Below are positions 8,852 to 17,986 of a DNA stretch of 52,506 nucleotides, piece after piece; position 1 is the first letter of the stretch, and each line of letters starts with the position of its first letter. Position numbers and translations under genes: made by a program. Below the pieces are notes generated by a model, which was not told where the DNA came from, did no database searches, and saw only the letters and a list, made by a program, of their open reading frames with translations. Origin of the DNA: Candidatus Gemmiger faecigallinarum (GTDB lineage Bacteria > Bacillota > Clostridia > Oscillospirales > Ruminococcaceae); contig DWVD01000045.1 of NCBI GenBank assembly GCA_019120395.1, positions 1-52,506 on the forward strand. The letters are read 5' to 3'.

Positions 8852-10132
8852 ATGCGCCTTTTCCAGCGCCTGTTTTTCGACCCGGAACCGCCCACTGAGG
8901 AACAACTTGTCCGGGGCCGCCGCTGTTTGATTGCGGAAAGCGCAGTGGCTGGCGTGCTGTACAGCATCGGTACCGGTAACTTTTTAACCGGCTATCTGGG
9001 GCAGCTGGGGGCTTCGGTCTCCTTCTGCGCCATGATGGCCATGATCCCCCAGGCAGGCTGCATCCTGCAATTCTTCTCGCCGCTTTTGTTCGAGCGGCTG
9101 CACCAGCGCAAGCTGTCCATCTGGCTGCTGTGCGCCACCTACCGTTTTTCGCTCAGCCTGACTTTCCTGGCGCCCATGGCGCTGGGGGCGCAGGACCGGG
9201 CGGCCGAGGGCCTGGCCTTCGTTTTTTACACCATCGCGTTCCTGGCGGCGGGCTTTGTCACGCCGGGGCTGCAGCACATGACGCTGGGCCTGGCCCCGCC
9301 GGACGCCCGCGGGCGGTTTTTCGCCCTCAAGGACATCGTGACCAGCTGCGTCAACAGCGGCTGCACGCTGGTGCTGGGCCGGCTGCTGGACTGGCAGATC
9401 GACCGGGGCCACGCCCTGGCAGGCTACGCCATGATCGGCGTCATCTGCCTGGCCCTGTCGGCGCTGGACGCCGGCCTGCTGGCCGCCACGCGGGAAAACC
9501 CCGTGGCCTTTACCAGCCACATGCGCCTGATCGACGTGATGATCCCGGTGCGGGACAAAAATTTCCGCCCCATGCTGCTGTACTCGGTGCTGGGCGGGCT
9601 GGCCGGCGGCTTTGCCACCCCGTTTCTGGTGGTGTACCAGATGCGGGTGCTGGGGCTCAGCCACACTTTCCTGACCACGGTGGGCGTGGTGTCGGCGGCG
9701 GCCGCCATGGCCGGCGGCTGGTATTGGGGCCGCTGCGCCGACCGCACCAACTGGCGGCACGTCATCCGCATCACGGCGGCGGTCAACCTCAGCTGCACGC
9801 TGGGCTGGTCGCTGCTGCAGCCGCAATGGGCCCGGTGGGCCGCGCTGGTGCTGCTGGTGGTGTCCGCCGCCTGTGCGGGCGGCGCCAACAACGCCAGCGT
9901 CAACCTGCAGTACGCCTGCAGCCCGCCCAGCGGCAAGACCGCCTACATCGGCGTCACCGCGGCCATGGCCAGCTTTGCGGCCTGCCTTTCGGCGGCGCTG
10001 GGCACCGCCCTGCAGCCGGGGCTGGAGGCCGTCCTTGGCCCCGATTCCATCCGCGTGATGTTTGTGGTGGCCGGGCTGGGCGGCTTTGCCAACCTGATCG
10101 CCAACGGCGTGCGGCTGCCCAAAGTACGGTAA
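8852..10132 (+). CDS. Major facilitator superfamily transporter
   Basis: A 426-aa polytopic membrane protein with about 12 hydrophobic segments and the half-repeat organisation of MFS carriers. The stretch GLAPPDARGRFFALKDIV after the fourth or fifth segment, and CADRTNWRHVIR between the two halves, look like the cytoplasmic loops with charged signatures. It begins 21 nt after the GH20-like stop codon, with AGCAGGGGGG upstream. The position between glycosidases suggests sugar or glycoside transport, but the substrate and direction cannot be read from sequence. Confidence 0.8.
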   Translation: MRLFQRLFFDPEPPTEEQLVRGRRCLIAESAVAGVLYSIGTGNFLTGYLGQLGASVSFCAMMAMIPQAGCILQFFSPLLFERLHQRKLSIWLLCATYRFSLSLTFLAPMALGAQDRAAEGLAFVFYTIAFLAAGFVTPGLQHMTLGLAPPDARGRFFALKDIVTSCVNSGCTLVLGRLLDWQIDRGHALAGYAMIGVICLALSALDAGLLAATRENPVAFTSHMRLIDVMIPVRDKNFRPMLLYSVLGGLAGGFATPFLVVYQMRVLGLSHTFLTTVGVVSAAAAMAGGWYWGRCADRTNWRHVIRITAAVNLSCTLGWSLLQPQWARWAALVLLVVSAACAGGANNASVNLQYACSPPSGKTAYIGVTAAMASFAACLSAALGTALQPGLEAVLGPDSIRVMFVVAGLGGFANLIANGVRLPKVR

Positions 10133-10180
10133 AAGCACAGCCCCTGCCCCATTATGTTCTGACGGAAAGAGGAACCTTCC

Positions 10181-12793
10181 ATGTACCCTTATCAAGACAG
10201 CACCCGCCCCATCGAGGAGCGGATCGACGACCTGCTGGCCCGCATGACCACCGAGGAAAAAATCATGCAGACCGACCTGTACTCCAACAACGATTTCTGC
10301 ACGGTGGACAAAAACGGCCGCGTGACGGAGATCGACTTTGACAAGATCGACCAGCTGCTCAAGGGCCGCAGCGTCGGCTGCGTGCAGCTGCGGGGCATCA
10401 CGCCGGCCCACGCCAACGCCGTCCAGCGCTACGCGGTGGAAAAGACCCGCCTGGGCATCCCGTTTTTGTTCAGCGAGGAGGCTCTGCACGGCCTGTTTGA
10501 CGCCCGCGCCACCAGTTTTCCCCAGCAGATCGGCCTGGCCGCCAGCTTTGACCCGGAACTGGGCCGCAAAATGGGCCACGCCATCGCCGCCGAGACCCGC
10601 GCCAACGGCATCCACGAGACGTACAGCCCCGTCATGGACCTGATCCGCGACCCCCGCTACGGCCGCGGCGAGGAGAGCTACGGCGAGGACACCTACCTGT
10701 GCGGCGAGTTCGCCCGCGAAACGGTGCGCGGCATGCAGGGCGACGACCTGACCGCCCCCGACGCGGTGGCAGCCGAGCCCAAGCACTATGTGGGCTACGG
10801 CATGCCGGTGGCCGGCTTGAACTGCGCCCCCACCGCCATGGGCCGGCACGAGGTGTTCAGCGACTGCCTGCCGGTGTTTGAGCAGGCGTTCCGCGAGGGC
10901 GGCGCCGCCAACGCCATGTGCAGCTACAACGCCATCGACGGCGTGCCGGTGTCCATGGACCATCAGCTTTTGACCGACGTGCTGCGGGGCCAGTTTGGCA
11001 TGCCCGGCTTTGTGCGGGCGGACATGACCGCCGTCAGCCGCCTGTACGACTGGCACTTTGTGGCCGAGACCCCCAAGGACGCCGTGCGCATGGGCATCTC
11101 GGCGGGCGTGGACATGCAGCTGTACGACTTCCCCCACGAGGTGTGGCAGGGCAGCCTGGCCGAGCTGATCGCCTCCGGCGAGCTGGACCCCGCCATCCTG
11201 GACGAGGCCTGCCGCCGCGTGCTGCGGGTCAAGTTCCGCCTGGGCCTGTTCGAGCATCCCTACACCGACGAGCACCGCGCCGAGACCGTCCTGCGCTGCC
11301 CGGAGCACCTGGCGCTGGCCCGGCAGATCGCCCGCGAGTCCATCGTGCTTTTGAAAAACGAGGGCGGCCTGCTGCCGCTGGACAAGAACATCGGCAGCGT
11401 GGCGGTCATCGGCCCCGGCGCGGCCCAGGCCATGCTGGGCGATTATACCGAGAACCGCGGCCGCACCGGCACCATCAGCATCCTGGACGGCATCCGCGCC
11501 GTTGTCAGCCCCGATACCAAGGTGCGCTACGCCCGCGGCTGCAACTTTTTGGGGCAGGCGCTGCACCCCTTCGACCCCGGCTACCTGCGGGACGAGGAGG
11601 GCAACGTCGGCCTGACCGGCCGGTACTACAACGGCCCGGTGCCCGAAGGCACCCCCGTGCAGGTCCGCACCGACCAGATCATCAATTTCAACTGGATCTT
11701 TGCGCCGCCGCACTCGGACCTGAACGCCAGCTGCTTCAGCGTGGCGTGGACCGGCACCGTGGTCATGCCCCGCACCTTTGACGGCTGCATCGGCCTGTCC
11801 ACCCAGGACAGCATGCGGCTGTACGTGGACGACGAGCTGCTGATCGACGGCTGGGGCCCCGGCAAAAACGCCGACCAGGCGGTGGACTTCCACTTTGAGG
11901 CCGACCGCCCCTACAAGGTGCGCATCGAGTTTGTCAACGACGGCCGCGGCGCGCGGGTCATCTTTGGTTACAGCGAGGGCCGCGAGGACATCGAGGCGGC
12001 CGCCGCCCTGGCTGCTGAGAGCGATGTGGCCATCCTCTGCCTGGGCGACAACGAGGAGACCAGCGGCGAGAACTTTGACCGCACCACGCTGGACCTGCCC
12101 GGCCGCCAGCTGGCGCTGGCCAGGGCGGTGTGGGCCACCGGCACCCCCACGGTGCTGGTGCTGCAAAGCGGGCGCCCGGTTTCGGCCAACTGGGAGAACG
12201 ACCATCTGCCCGCCATCCTGGAAGCCTGGTTCCCCGGCGAGCAGGGCGGCGCGGCCGTGGCCGAGACCCTGTTTGGCGACAACGCCCCCGGCGGCCGCCT
12301 GCCCATCACCTTCCCCCGCAGCGTGGGCCAGGTGCCCTGCCACTATGCCCGGCGTCCCGGCGGCGGCAAAAAGTATGTGGAGATGGACTGGATGCCGCTG
12401 TATCCCTTCGGCTACGGCCTGACCTACACCAGCTTTGCCTACCGCGACCTGACCCTGAGCGCCGATACCATCCGGGCAGGGGAGAGCGTGACCGTCTGCG
12501 TCACGGTGCAGAACACCGGCAGCCGCGCCGGCGCGGCGGTGCCCCAGCTGTATGTGCACGACCTGGTCAGCTCGGTGGTCAAGCCGCTGCGCCAGCTGGC
12601 CGGCTTTGCGCGCGTGGAGCTGCAGCCCGGCGAGAGCCGTACCGTCCGGTTTACGGTGGGCACCCGCGCGCTGCGCACCCTGGGCGCCGACTATGTCTGG
12701 CGGGTGGAGCCGGGCCGGTTTGAGCTGGAGCTGGGCGACAACGCCGAGAATATCCTGATGAAAGCCGGCCTGACCGTCACCGCGGCAGAATAA
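10181..12793 (+). CDS. GH3 beta-glucosidase-type glycoside hydrolase with PA14 insert
   Basis: An 870-aa family 3 hydrolase. Domain order is the N-terminal TIM-barrel (residues 1-300, with SPVMDLIRDPRYGRGEESYG and the nucleophile D281 in FVRADMTAV), the alpha/beta sandwich (330-450, then resuming near 600), a PA14 carbohydrate-binding insert (about 470-590, NVGLTGRYYNG to MRLYVDDELLIDGWG), and a fibronectin-III-like end. PA14 inserts occur in several GH3 beta-glucosidases and restrict substrates to short oligosaccharides. There is no signal peptide. The enzyme would release terminal beta-linked glucose (or xylose/GlcNAc; GH3 specificity is broad), fitting with the ROK kinase directly downstream. 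Confidence 0.92.
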   Translation: MYPYQDSTRPIEERIDDLLARMTTEEKIMQTDLYSNNDFCTVDKNGRVTEIDFDKIDQLLKGRSVGCVQLRGITPAHANAVQRYAVEKTRLGIPFLFSEEALHGLFDARATSFPQQIGLAASFDPELGRKMGHAIAAETRANGIHETYSPVMDLIRDPRYGRGEESYGEDTYLCGEFARETVRGMQGDDLTAPDAVAAEPKHYVGYGMPVAGLNCAPTAMGRHEVFSDCLPVFEQAFREGGAANAMCSYNAIDGVPVSMDHQLLTDVLRGQFGMPGFVRADMTAVSRLYDWHFVAETPKDAVRMGISAGVDMQLYDFPHEVWQGSLAELIASGELDPAILDEACRRVLRVKFRLGLFEHPYTDEHRAETVLRCPEHLALARQIARESIVLLKNEGGLLPLDKNIGSVAVIGPGAAQAMLGDYTENRGRTGTISILDGIRAVVSPDTKVRYARGCNFLGQALHPFDPGYLRDEEGNVGLTGRYYNGPVPEGTPVQVRTDQIINFNWIFAPPHSDLNASCFSVAWTGTVVMPRTFDGCIGLSTQDSMRLYVDDELLIDGWGPGKNADQAVDFHFEADRPYKVRIEFVNDGRGARVIFGYSEGREDIEAAAALAAESDVAILCLGDNEETSGENFDRTTLDLPGRQLALARAVWATGTPTVLVLQSGRPVSANWENDHLPAILEAWFPGEQGGAAVAETLFGDNAPGGRLPITFPRSVGQVPCHYARRPGGGKKYVEMDWMPLYPFGYGLTYTSFAYRDLTLSADTIRAGESVTVCVTVQNTGSRAGAAVPQLYVHDLVSSVVKPLRQLAGFARVELQPGESRTVRFTVGTRALRTLGADYVWRVEPGRFELELGDNAENILMKAGLTVTAAE

Positions 12794-12820
12794 AACGTAT
12801 CGACAGAAAGGAGTACCCCT

Positions 12821-13759
12821 ATGTACACAATTGGCGTGGATCTGGGCGGCACCAACATCAAGGCCGCCCTGGTGGACGAGCAGGGCGGCATCCTGCAGGA
12901 AGCCAGCCGCTCCACCAACCTGCCCCGCCCGGCGGAAGCGGTCTGCGACGACATCGCCGACCTGTGCCGTCAGCTGATGGCTGGCCATGAGGTGGCCGGC
13001 GTGGGCATCGGCTGCCCCGGCACCGTGGACGACGCCGACGGCATGGTTTTGTATTCCAACAATCTGGACTGGTCCAACTTTGCCATGGGGCCCTACCTGA
13101 AAGAGCGGCTGGGCCTGCCCGTCCGCCTGGCCAACGACGCCAACGCCGCCGCTTTGGGCGAGGCGCTGGCCGGCTGCGCCAAGGGCGCCGACAGCGCGGT
13201 GATCATCACCCTGGGCACCGGCGTGGGCGGCGGCGTGGTGCTGGGCGGCAAACTGCTGACCGGCTACACCGGCGCGGCCGCCGAGCCCGGCCACATGGTG
13301 GTCAACGACGCGCCCGACGCCCCGCTGTGCACCTGCGGCCGCCGCGGCTGCCTGGAAGCCTACGCCAGCGCTACCGCGCTGATCCGCATGACAAAGGACG
13401 CCATGGCCGCCCACCCCGAAAGCGCCCTGTGGAAGCTGGCCGACCTGGACACCGTCACCGGCCGCACCGCCTTTGACGGCCGGGACGCCGGCGACGCCGC
13501 CGCGGCCGCCGTGGTGGCCGAGTACACCCACTGGCTGGCGGTGGGCATCGCCAACCTGGTCAACATCTTCTTCCCCCAGGTGGTGGGGCTTTCCGGCGGC
13601 GTGGCCAACCAGGGCGAAGCCCTGCTGGCCCCGCTGCGCGCCCAGGTGGAGCCGATGGTGTTCGGTTCGGCCTTTGCCCGCAAAAAGACCACCCTGACCA
13701 CCTGCACCCTGGGCTACCGGGCCGGCGTTATCGGCGCCGGGCTGCTGGCGCAGCGGTAA
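12821..13759 (+). CDS. ROK-family sugar kinase (probable glucokinase)
   Basis: A 312-aa ROK protein that would phosphorylate free hexose released by the adjacent GH3 and GH38 enzymes. Visible signatures are the N-terminal phosphate loop GVDLGGTNIKAALVD, the substrate block LANDANAAALGE, the nucleotide site TLGTGVGGGVVLGG, the ROK motif EPGHM and the zinc-binding CTCGRRGCLE (C170, C172, C177). It has no N-terminal HTH, so it is an enzyme rather than a ROK repressor. The start has AAAGGAG upstream and is 27 nt from the GH3 stop. Glucose is the default substrate; mannose, fructose or ManNAc kinases share this fold. Confidence 0.9.
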   Translation: MYTIGVDLGGTNIKAALVDEQGGILQEASRSTNLPRPAEAVCDDIADLCRQLMAGHEVAGVGIGCPGTVDDADGMVLYSNNLDWSNFAMGPYLKERLGLPVRLANDANAAALGEALAGCAKGADSAVIITLGTGVGGGVVLGGKLLTGYTGAAAEPGHMVVNDAPDAPLCTCGRRGCLEAYASATALIRMTKDAMAAHPESALWKLADLDTVTGRTAFDGRDAGDAAAAAVVAEYTHWLAVGIANLVNIFFPQVVGLSGGVANQGEALLAPLRAQVEPMVFGSAFARKKTTLTTCTLGYRAGVIGAGLLAQR

Positions 13760-13778
13760 GGCGGGGGCGGGCGCAGCC

Positions 13779-13807
13779 TTGCCGCGCCGCAGGCTTTGTG
13801 CTATGAT
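13779..13807 (+). promoter_or_regulatory. Promoter upstream of the membrane protein and manA
   Basis: TTGCCG at 13779-13784, a 17-bp spacer, and TATGAT at 13802-13807 with an extended TGC immediately before it. It would give an extra transcript for the membrane protein and mannose-6-phosphate isomerase genes. Confidence 0.5.
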
Positions 13808-13869
13808 ACTCTCAGATCCTGTGCCGCGGCAGAACGCCGCGCAAATCCAAACCGAAGAAGGTGCATCCA

Positions 13870-14409
13870 ATGTCCGACCCGCAACTGAACACCCCGCGCC
13901 AGATCCTGGTGGTGGGGTGCGCGCTGGGCGTCGCCGCCAGCGTGACCATGCCCTGGTTTACCGTCAGCTGCATCCTGTATGCGCTGTCCGCACTGGCCAT
14001 GGGGGTGGGCTGCTTCCTGGCGCGCAAGGTCCAGACCGGTTTCAACATCGTGTGGAAAGCCGCCATCCCCACCGTTATCATCGAGCTGCTGGGCGGGCTT
14101 TTGACCCAGTATGACCTGACGCTGCTGACCACCCTGATGACGGCGATCCTGTTCTACTTTATCATGACCTATGCCGTCAGCGGGCTGGCAGGGGCGTTCC
14201 ATATCAGGACCGGCAGCGACCCCCGCCGCCCGCCCCGGGCCGCCATGCTGTTTGAGTATGCCGCCGGCGTCTACGCGCTGGCCCGGCTGATCTCGGACAT
14301 GCTGCCGGCGCTGAACCTGATCGCGGACCTGATTGCCATGGTGGCCATGACGGTCGGCTTTGTGGTGGTGCTGCAGTTTATCGCCAAACTGCGGTACCGC
14401 GAAGAATGA
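13870..14409 (+). CDS. Small multi-pass membrane protein of unknown function
   Basis: A 179-aa hydrophobic protein with about five membrane segments (around residues 10-28, 31-48, 60-78, 85-115 and 150-172). I do not recognise a family. The ATG at 13870 has AAGAAGG 7 nt upstream; the in-frame GTG at 13861 overlaps that site and was not chosen. It sits 37 nt before manA, and its own promoter suggests the two are expressed together. No catalytic or transport signature is visible. Confidence 0.7.
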   Translation: MSDPQLNTPRQILVVGCALGVAASVTMPWFTVSCILYALSALAMGVGCFLARKVQTGFNIVWKAAIPTVIIELLGGLLTQYDLTLLTTLMTAILFYFIMTYAVSGLAGAFHIRTGSDPRRPPRAAMLFEYAAGVYALARLISDMLPALNLIADLIAMVAMTVGFVVVLQFIAKLRYREE

Positions 14410-14446
14410 TCCTGGTTTTTTCTGACAGGAAAAGGAGGAAACACCA

Positions 14447-15367
14447 ATGCCCATTTTGAAACTGAAGCCTGCCTGCAAGGATTATCTGTGGGGCGGCGAC
14501 CGCCTGCGCACCGATTTCGGCGTCGAGAGCGACCTGCATCCCCTGGCCGAGGCCTGGGTGCTGTCCTGCCATCCGGACGGCCCCTCCACCATCGTCAACG
14601 GGCCTTATGCCGGCCGGACGCTGGCCGATTACATCGCCGCCGAGGGCAAGGCGGTACTGGGCGCCGACTGCGAGCAGTTTGAGGATTTCCCCATCCTGAC
14701 CAAGCTGATCGACGCCAAGGGCAACCTGTCCATCCAGGTGCACCCCTCGGACGAGTACGCGCTGGAGCACGAGCACCAGTACGGCAAGACCGAGATGTGG
14801 TACATCCTGGACTGCGAGCCGGGCGCCTTCCTGTATTACGGCTTTGACCACGAGATCAGCAAGGAGGAGTTTGCCCGCCGCATCCAGGACAACAGCCTGA
14901 CCGAGGTGCTCAACGCTGCGCCGGTGCACAAGGGCGACGTCTTTTTCATTCCCTCCGGCACGCTGCACGCCATCTGCCAGGGCATCGTCATCGCCGAGAT
15001 CCAGCAGAACTCCAACGTGACCTACCGCGTCTACGACTACGGCCGCGTGGGCGCCGACGGCAAGCCCCGCGCGCTGCACATCGACCAGGCGCTGGCGGTG
15101 ACCCGCTGCACCCCGCCGGAGCCTCAGGATTTTGGCAAGCACCTGGGCCAGTGCAAATACTTTACCGTTGACCTGCACAACGGCGACTTTGCCGAAAATG
15201 CCGACAGCCGCAGCTTTGTCTCGCTGCTGTTTGTGGACGGCGAGGGCACCGTGGCCGTCAACGGCGACCAGATGCAGGTCAAAAAGGGCGACAGCGTCTT
15301 TATCCCTGCCTGCAGCGGCGAGATCATCGTCACCGGCAGCCTGACCACCCTTTCCACCCGCGTATAA
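14447..15367 (+). CDS. manA: Mannose-6-phosphate isomerase, class I
   Basis: A 306-aa cupin-fold zinc enzyme that interconverts mannose-6-P and fructose-6-P, routing mannose from the upstream glycosidases into glycolysis. The Firmicutes short type I form is recognised from KPACKDYLWGGDRLRTDFG at the N-terminus, AEAWVLSCHPDGPS, the metal and active-site block FPILTKLIDAKGNLSIQVHP, GKTEMWYIL and GDVFFIPSGTLHAI. Length agrees with Bacillus-type ManA (about 315 aa). A perfect AAAGGAGG lies upstream. A strong terminator 90 nt downstream closes this transcription unit. Confidence 0.93.
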   Translation: MPILKLKPACKDYLWGGDRLRTDFGVESDLHPLAEAWVLSCHPDGPSTIVNGPYAGRTLADYIAAEGKAVLGADCEQFEDFPILTKLIDAKGNLSIQVHPSDEYALEHEHQYGKTEMWYILDCEPGAFLYYGFDHEISKEEFARRIQDNSLTEVLNAAPVHKGDVFFIPSGTLHAICQGIVIAEIQQNSNVTYRVYDYGRVGADGKPRALHIDQALAVTRCTPPEPQDFGKHLGQCKYFTVDLHNGDFAENADSRSFVSLLFVDGEGTVAVNGDQMQVKKGDSVFIPACSGEIIVTGSLTTLSTRV

Positions 15368-15458
15368 TTTTCCGCATCGACGGCCGCTGCGTCCCGCCCT
15401 CGGCGAGCCGCCGGCCTGCGCACCGGGGCGTTCCGTCCCGGCCATACAACAAAAGATC

Positions 15459-15502
15459 CGCCCCGCGCCGGCATGAATTTGCCGGCGCGGGGCGATTTTT
15501 TT
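15459..15502 (+). terminator. Rho-independent terminator after manA
   Basis: A perfect 15-bp GC-rich stem, 15459-15473 with 15480-15494, a six-base loop TGAATT, then A and seven T residues (15496-15502). Confidence 0.9.
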
Positions 15503-15510
15503 GGGCAGGA

Positions 15511-15539
15511 TTGCACAAATCGGCCGCCTGCGCTACAAT
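15511..15539 (+). promoter_or_regulatory. Sigma-A promoter of the pentose operon
   Basis: TTGCAC at 15511-15516, a 17-bp spacer, TACAAT at 15534-15539. It lies just after the manA terminator and reads towards xylB, leaving a leader of about 230 nt. Confidence 0.65.
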
Positions 15540-15609
15540 AGGGACAAAAATGCCGGCGGAAAACCCCAAAATACTGTGGCAATTGGCACAAATTTCCTGT
15601 GTAAAAACC

Positions 15610-15669
15610 GGCAAAGTGCTGAAAAACACAAAAACAGCAAATTAGTCTAATCAACAAAGCCACTTTGCC
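15610..15669. promoter_or_regulatory. Operator-like inverted repeats upstream of xylB
   Basis: GGCAAAGTG (15610-15618) and its exact reverse complement CACTTTGCC (15661-15669) flank the palindrome ATTAG-T-CTAAT (15641-15651). They lie between the first promoter and the second -10 element (15694-15699). Either a repressor site or an RNA stem in the leader is possible. No regulator gene lies next to it. Confidence 0.4.
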
Positions 15670-15775
15670 AAGGAAATGCGCCGCCGGCCATGGTATACTG
15701 CACACAGAGAATCGGAGACCCGGCCGCAGGCTGCCCGCCGCAGCCCGCGCCGGACACGGACAGGAGGTGGCCCGT

Positions 15776-17266
15776 ATGCTGTATATCGGCATCGACCTGG
15801 GCACGTCGGCCTGCAAATTTTTGCTGGTGGACGAGGCCGGCCAGGTGCAAAACACAGTGACAAAAGAATATCCGCTTTCCTTCCCGCACCCGGGCTGGAG
15901 CGAGCAGGACCCGACCCTGTGGTGGCAGGCCTGCCTGGACGGCGTGCCCGAGCTGCTTTCCGGCTTTGACGCCGGACAGGTGGCGGGCATCGGGGTGGGC
16001 GGCCAGATGCATGGACTGGTGGCGCTGGACGCCGCCGACCGGGTGCTGCGCCCAGCTATCCTGTGGAACGACGGCCGCACCGCCGCCGAGGTGGAGTACC
16101 TGAACGACACCATCGGCAGGGACAAGCTCAGCGCCTGGACCGGCAACATCGCGTTTGCCGGTTTTACCGCGCCAAAGCTGCTGTGGATGCGCAAAAACGA
16201 ACCGCAGCTGTTTGCGCAGATCGCAAAGATCATGCTGCCCAAGGATTACCTGGTCTACCGGATGACCGGCGTGCATGCCACCGATTATTCCGACGCGTCC
16301 GGCATGCTGCTGCTGGACGTGGCGCACAAGCGGTGGAGCATCGAGATGCTGGCGCTGTGCGGCCTGCGGGAGGACCAGATGCCCGCCCTGTTTGAGAGCT
16401 ACGCCCCGGTGGGGACCCTGTCCACCGCCGCCGCTGCCGCCCTGTCCCTGCCCGGCAACGTCGTCGTCTGCGCTGGCGCCGGCGACAACGCCGCCGCGGC
16501 CATCGGCACCGGCACGGTGGGCGAGGGCCGGTGCAACATCAGCCTGGGAACCTCCGGCACGGTGTTCATCTCGTCGGAGCAGTTCCGCGTCGACCCCAAC
16601 AACGCTCTGCACGCCTTTGCCCACGCCGACGGCGGCTTCCACCTGATGGGCTGCATGCTGTCCGCCGCGTCCTGCAACAAATGGTGGATGGAGGATATTC
16701 TGCACGACGGCGACTACGCCGCCGCCCAGGAGGCCATCGCGCCGGAAAAGCTGGGCTGCAACCATGTGTTCTATCTGCCCTACCTGATGGGCGAGCGCAG
16801 CCCCATCAACGATACCAACGCCCGGGCGGTATTCCTGGGCATGACGATGGATACCACCCGCGCCGATATGACCCAGGCCATGCTGGAGGGCGTCGCCTTT
16901 GCACTGCGGGACAGCGTGGAGGTGGCCCGCAGCCTGGGGCTGGACATTTCCCGGTCGACGCTGTGCGGCGGCGGCAGCAGATCGCCCCTGTGGCGCACCA
17001 TCCTGGCCAACGTGCTGGGCATCCCGCTGGACCTGCCTGCCACCGAGCAGGGCCCCGGCTACGGCGCGGCGCTGCTGGCCATGGTGGCCTGCGGCAGGGG
17101 CGGCAGTGCGGCGCAGATCGCCCGCGATATGCTGCACATCAGGGAGACGGTGCAGTCCGACCCGGCGCTGACCGCCCTGTATGACGCCCGCTATGCCGAG
17201 TACAAACAGATCTACCCCGCCTGTCGGCCGTTGTTTGCCAGCCTTGCCGGCCATGTGCATGTGTGA
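15776..17266 (+). CDS. xylB: Xylulokinase
   Basis: A 496-aa FGGY-family kinase that phosphorylates D-xylulose to D-xylulose-5-phosphate, the substrate of the phosphoketolase at the end of the operon. Signatures are GIDLGTSACKFLLVD (phosphate-1), GIGVGGQMHGLVALD and WNDGRT (sugar-binding), SLGTSGTVF (phosphate-2), YLMGERSP and CGGGSRSPLWR (adenosine region). Length matches bacterial XylB (about 490-500 aa). I start at the ATG with GGAGGTGGCCCGT upstream; an in-frame upstream ATG at 15665 would add 37 untypical residues and runs through the -10 element. Lack of a xylose isomerase gene here means xylulose must come from elsewhere or from another pathway. Confidence 0.9.
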   Translation: MLYIGIDLGTSACKFLLVDEAGQVQNTVTKEYPLSFPHPGWSEQDPTLWWQACLDGVPELLSGFDAGQVAGIGVGGQMHGLVALDAADRVLRPAILWNDGRTAAEVEYLNDTIGRDKLSAWTGNIAFAGFTAPKLLWMRKNEPQLFAQIAKIMLPKDYLVYRMTGVHATDYSDASGMLLLDVAHKRWSIEMLALCGLREDQMPALFESYAPVGTLSTAAAAALSLPGNVVVCAGAGDNAAAAIGTGTVGEGRCNISLGTSGTVFISSEQFRVDPNNALHAFAHADGGFHLMGCMLSAASCNKWWMEDILHDGDYAAAQEAIAPEKLGCNHVFYLPYLMGERSPINDTNARAVFLGMTMDTTRADMTQAMLEGVAFALRDSVEVARSLGLDISRSTLCGGGSRSPLWRTILANVLGIPLDLPATEQGPGYGAALLAMVACGRGGSAAQIARDMLHIRETVQSDPALTALYDARYAEYKQIYPACRPLFASLAGHVHV

Positions 17267-17344
17267 CCCGGGACGGGATCCCCGTGCAGGGCGCGCGAAC
17301 GCCGTTCCATCCCACCATACGGAAAGAAAAGGAGTTGTCTGCCC

Positions 17345-17986
17345 ATGAAGATCGAATCGGTATTTGACCCCGCCTTTGCCGCCTACGGCCATGTGGTGAC
17401 CGGGCTGGAGGAGGCTAGGGCCGAGATCCTGGCCGCGCTGGCCGGGACGCCGCAGCCCGCCGCGGGCACCGACTATTGCCCCGAAGACCCGGCCCTGCAG
17501 GAGCTGCCCGCCGCGGCCGAGGTCAGCGGGCACCTGTTTGGCGGCATGCCCTGCCAGCTGGGCTGGTGCAACGGCCGCAACACAAAGCTCAACTGCCTGG
17601 AGTACCACCGGGACAGCGAGTATAACCTGTCCAACGAGGATTTTATCCTGCTGCTGGCCCGCCGGGACGAGATCGAGAACGGCAGGCTGGACACCGGCAA
17701 AGTCCGGGCGTTCCGGGTGCCTGCCGGCACGCTGGTGGAGGTGTACGCCACCACGCTGCACTACGCCCCCTGCCACACCGACCCGGACAAGGGCTTCCGG
17801 GTGCTGGTGGCGCTGCCCGCCGGCACCAACACCGCAAAGCCGGACATTGCCCCCAAAGCCGATGAGGACGCCTGGCTGTGGGCCTGCAACAAGTGGCTGC
17901 TGGCCCACCCGGATTCCGCCGAAGCCGCCCAGGGCGCCGCGGCGGCGCTGGCTGGCGAAAACATCGACATCGCGGCGGATCTTTGA
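17345..17986 (+). CDS. DUF4867 family protein, cupin-like
   Basis: A 213-aa soluble protein that I assign to DUF4867. Function is not established. The middle section CLEYHRDSEYNL (about residues 83-94), followed by RVPAGTLVEVY and TTLHYAPCHTD (about 140-150), has spaced His and Glu residues in beta-rich context. That resembles a metal-binding cupin barrel, the fold used by several sugar isomerases such as D-lyxose isomerase. Position between xylulokinase and an aldose isomerase supports a role in pentose conversion (inference). AAAGGAG precedes the ATG. No signal peptide. Confidence 0.7.
   Translation: MKIESVFDPAFAAYGHVVTGLEEARAEILAALAGTPQPAAGTDYCPEDPALQELPAAAEVSGHLFGGMPCQLGWCNGRNTKLNCLEYHRDSEYNLSNEDFILLLARRDEIENGRLDTGKVRAFRVPAGTLVEVYATTLHYAPCHTDPDKGFRVLVALPAGTNTAKPDIAPKADEDAWLWACNKWLLAHPDSAEAAQGAAAALAGENIDIAADL

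Larger units (their letters stand above)
15368..15775 (+). other. 408-bp control region between manA and xylB
   Basis: No gene. It holds, in order, a terminator (15459-15502), a near-consensus promoter (15511-15539), a pair of distant inverted 9-mers (15610-15618 and 15661-15669) flanking an 11-bp palindrome (15641-15651), and an extended -10 element TGG-TATACT (15694-15699). The leader before xylB is A-rich, unlike the surrounding GC-rich DNA, as expected for regulatory sequence. Confidence 0.6.

Noticed and set aside
8984-13870. A 1628-codon open frame on the minus strand
   Set aside because: Antisense shadow of the MFS, GH3 and ROK genes; no ribosome binding site or recognisable domain.
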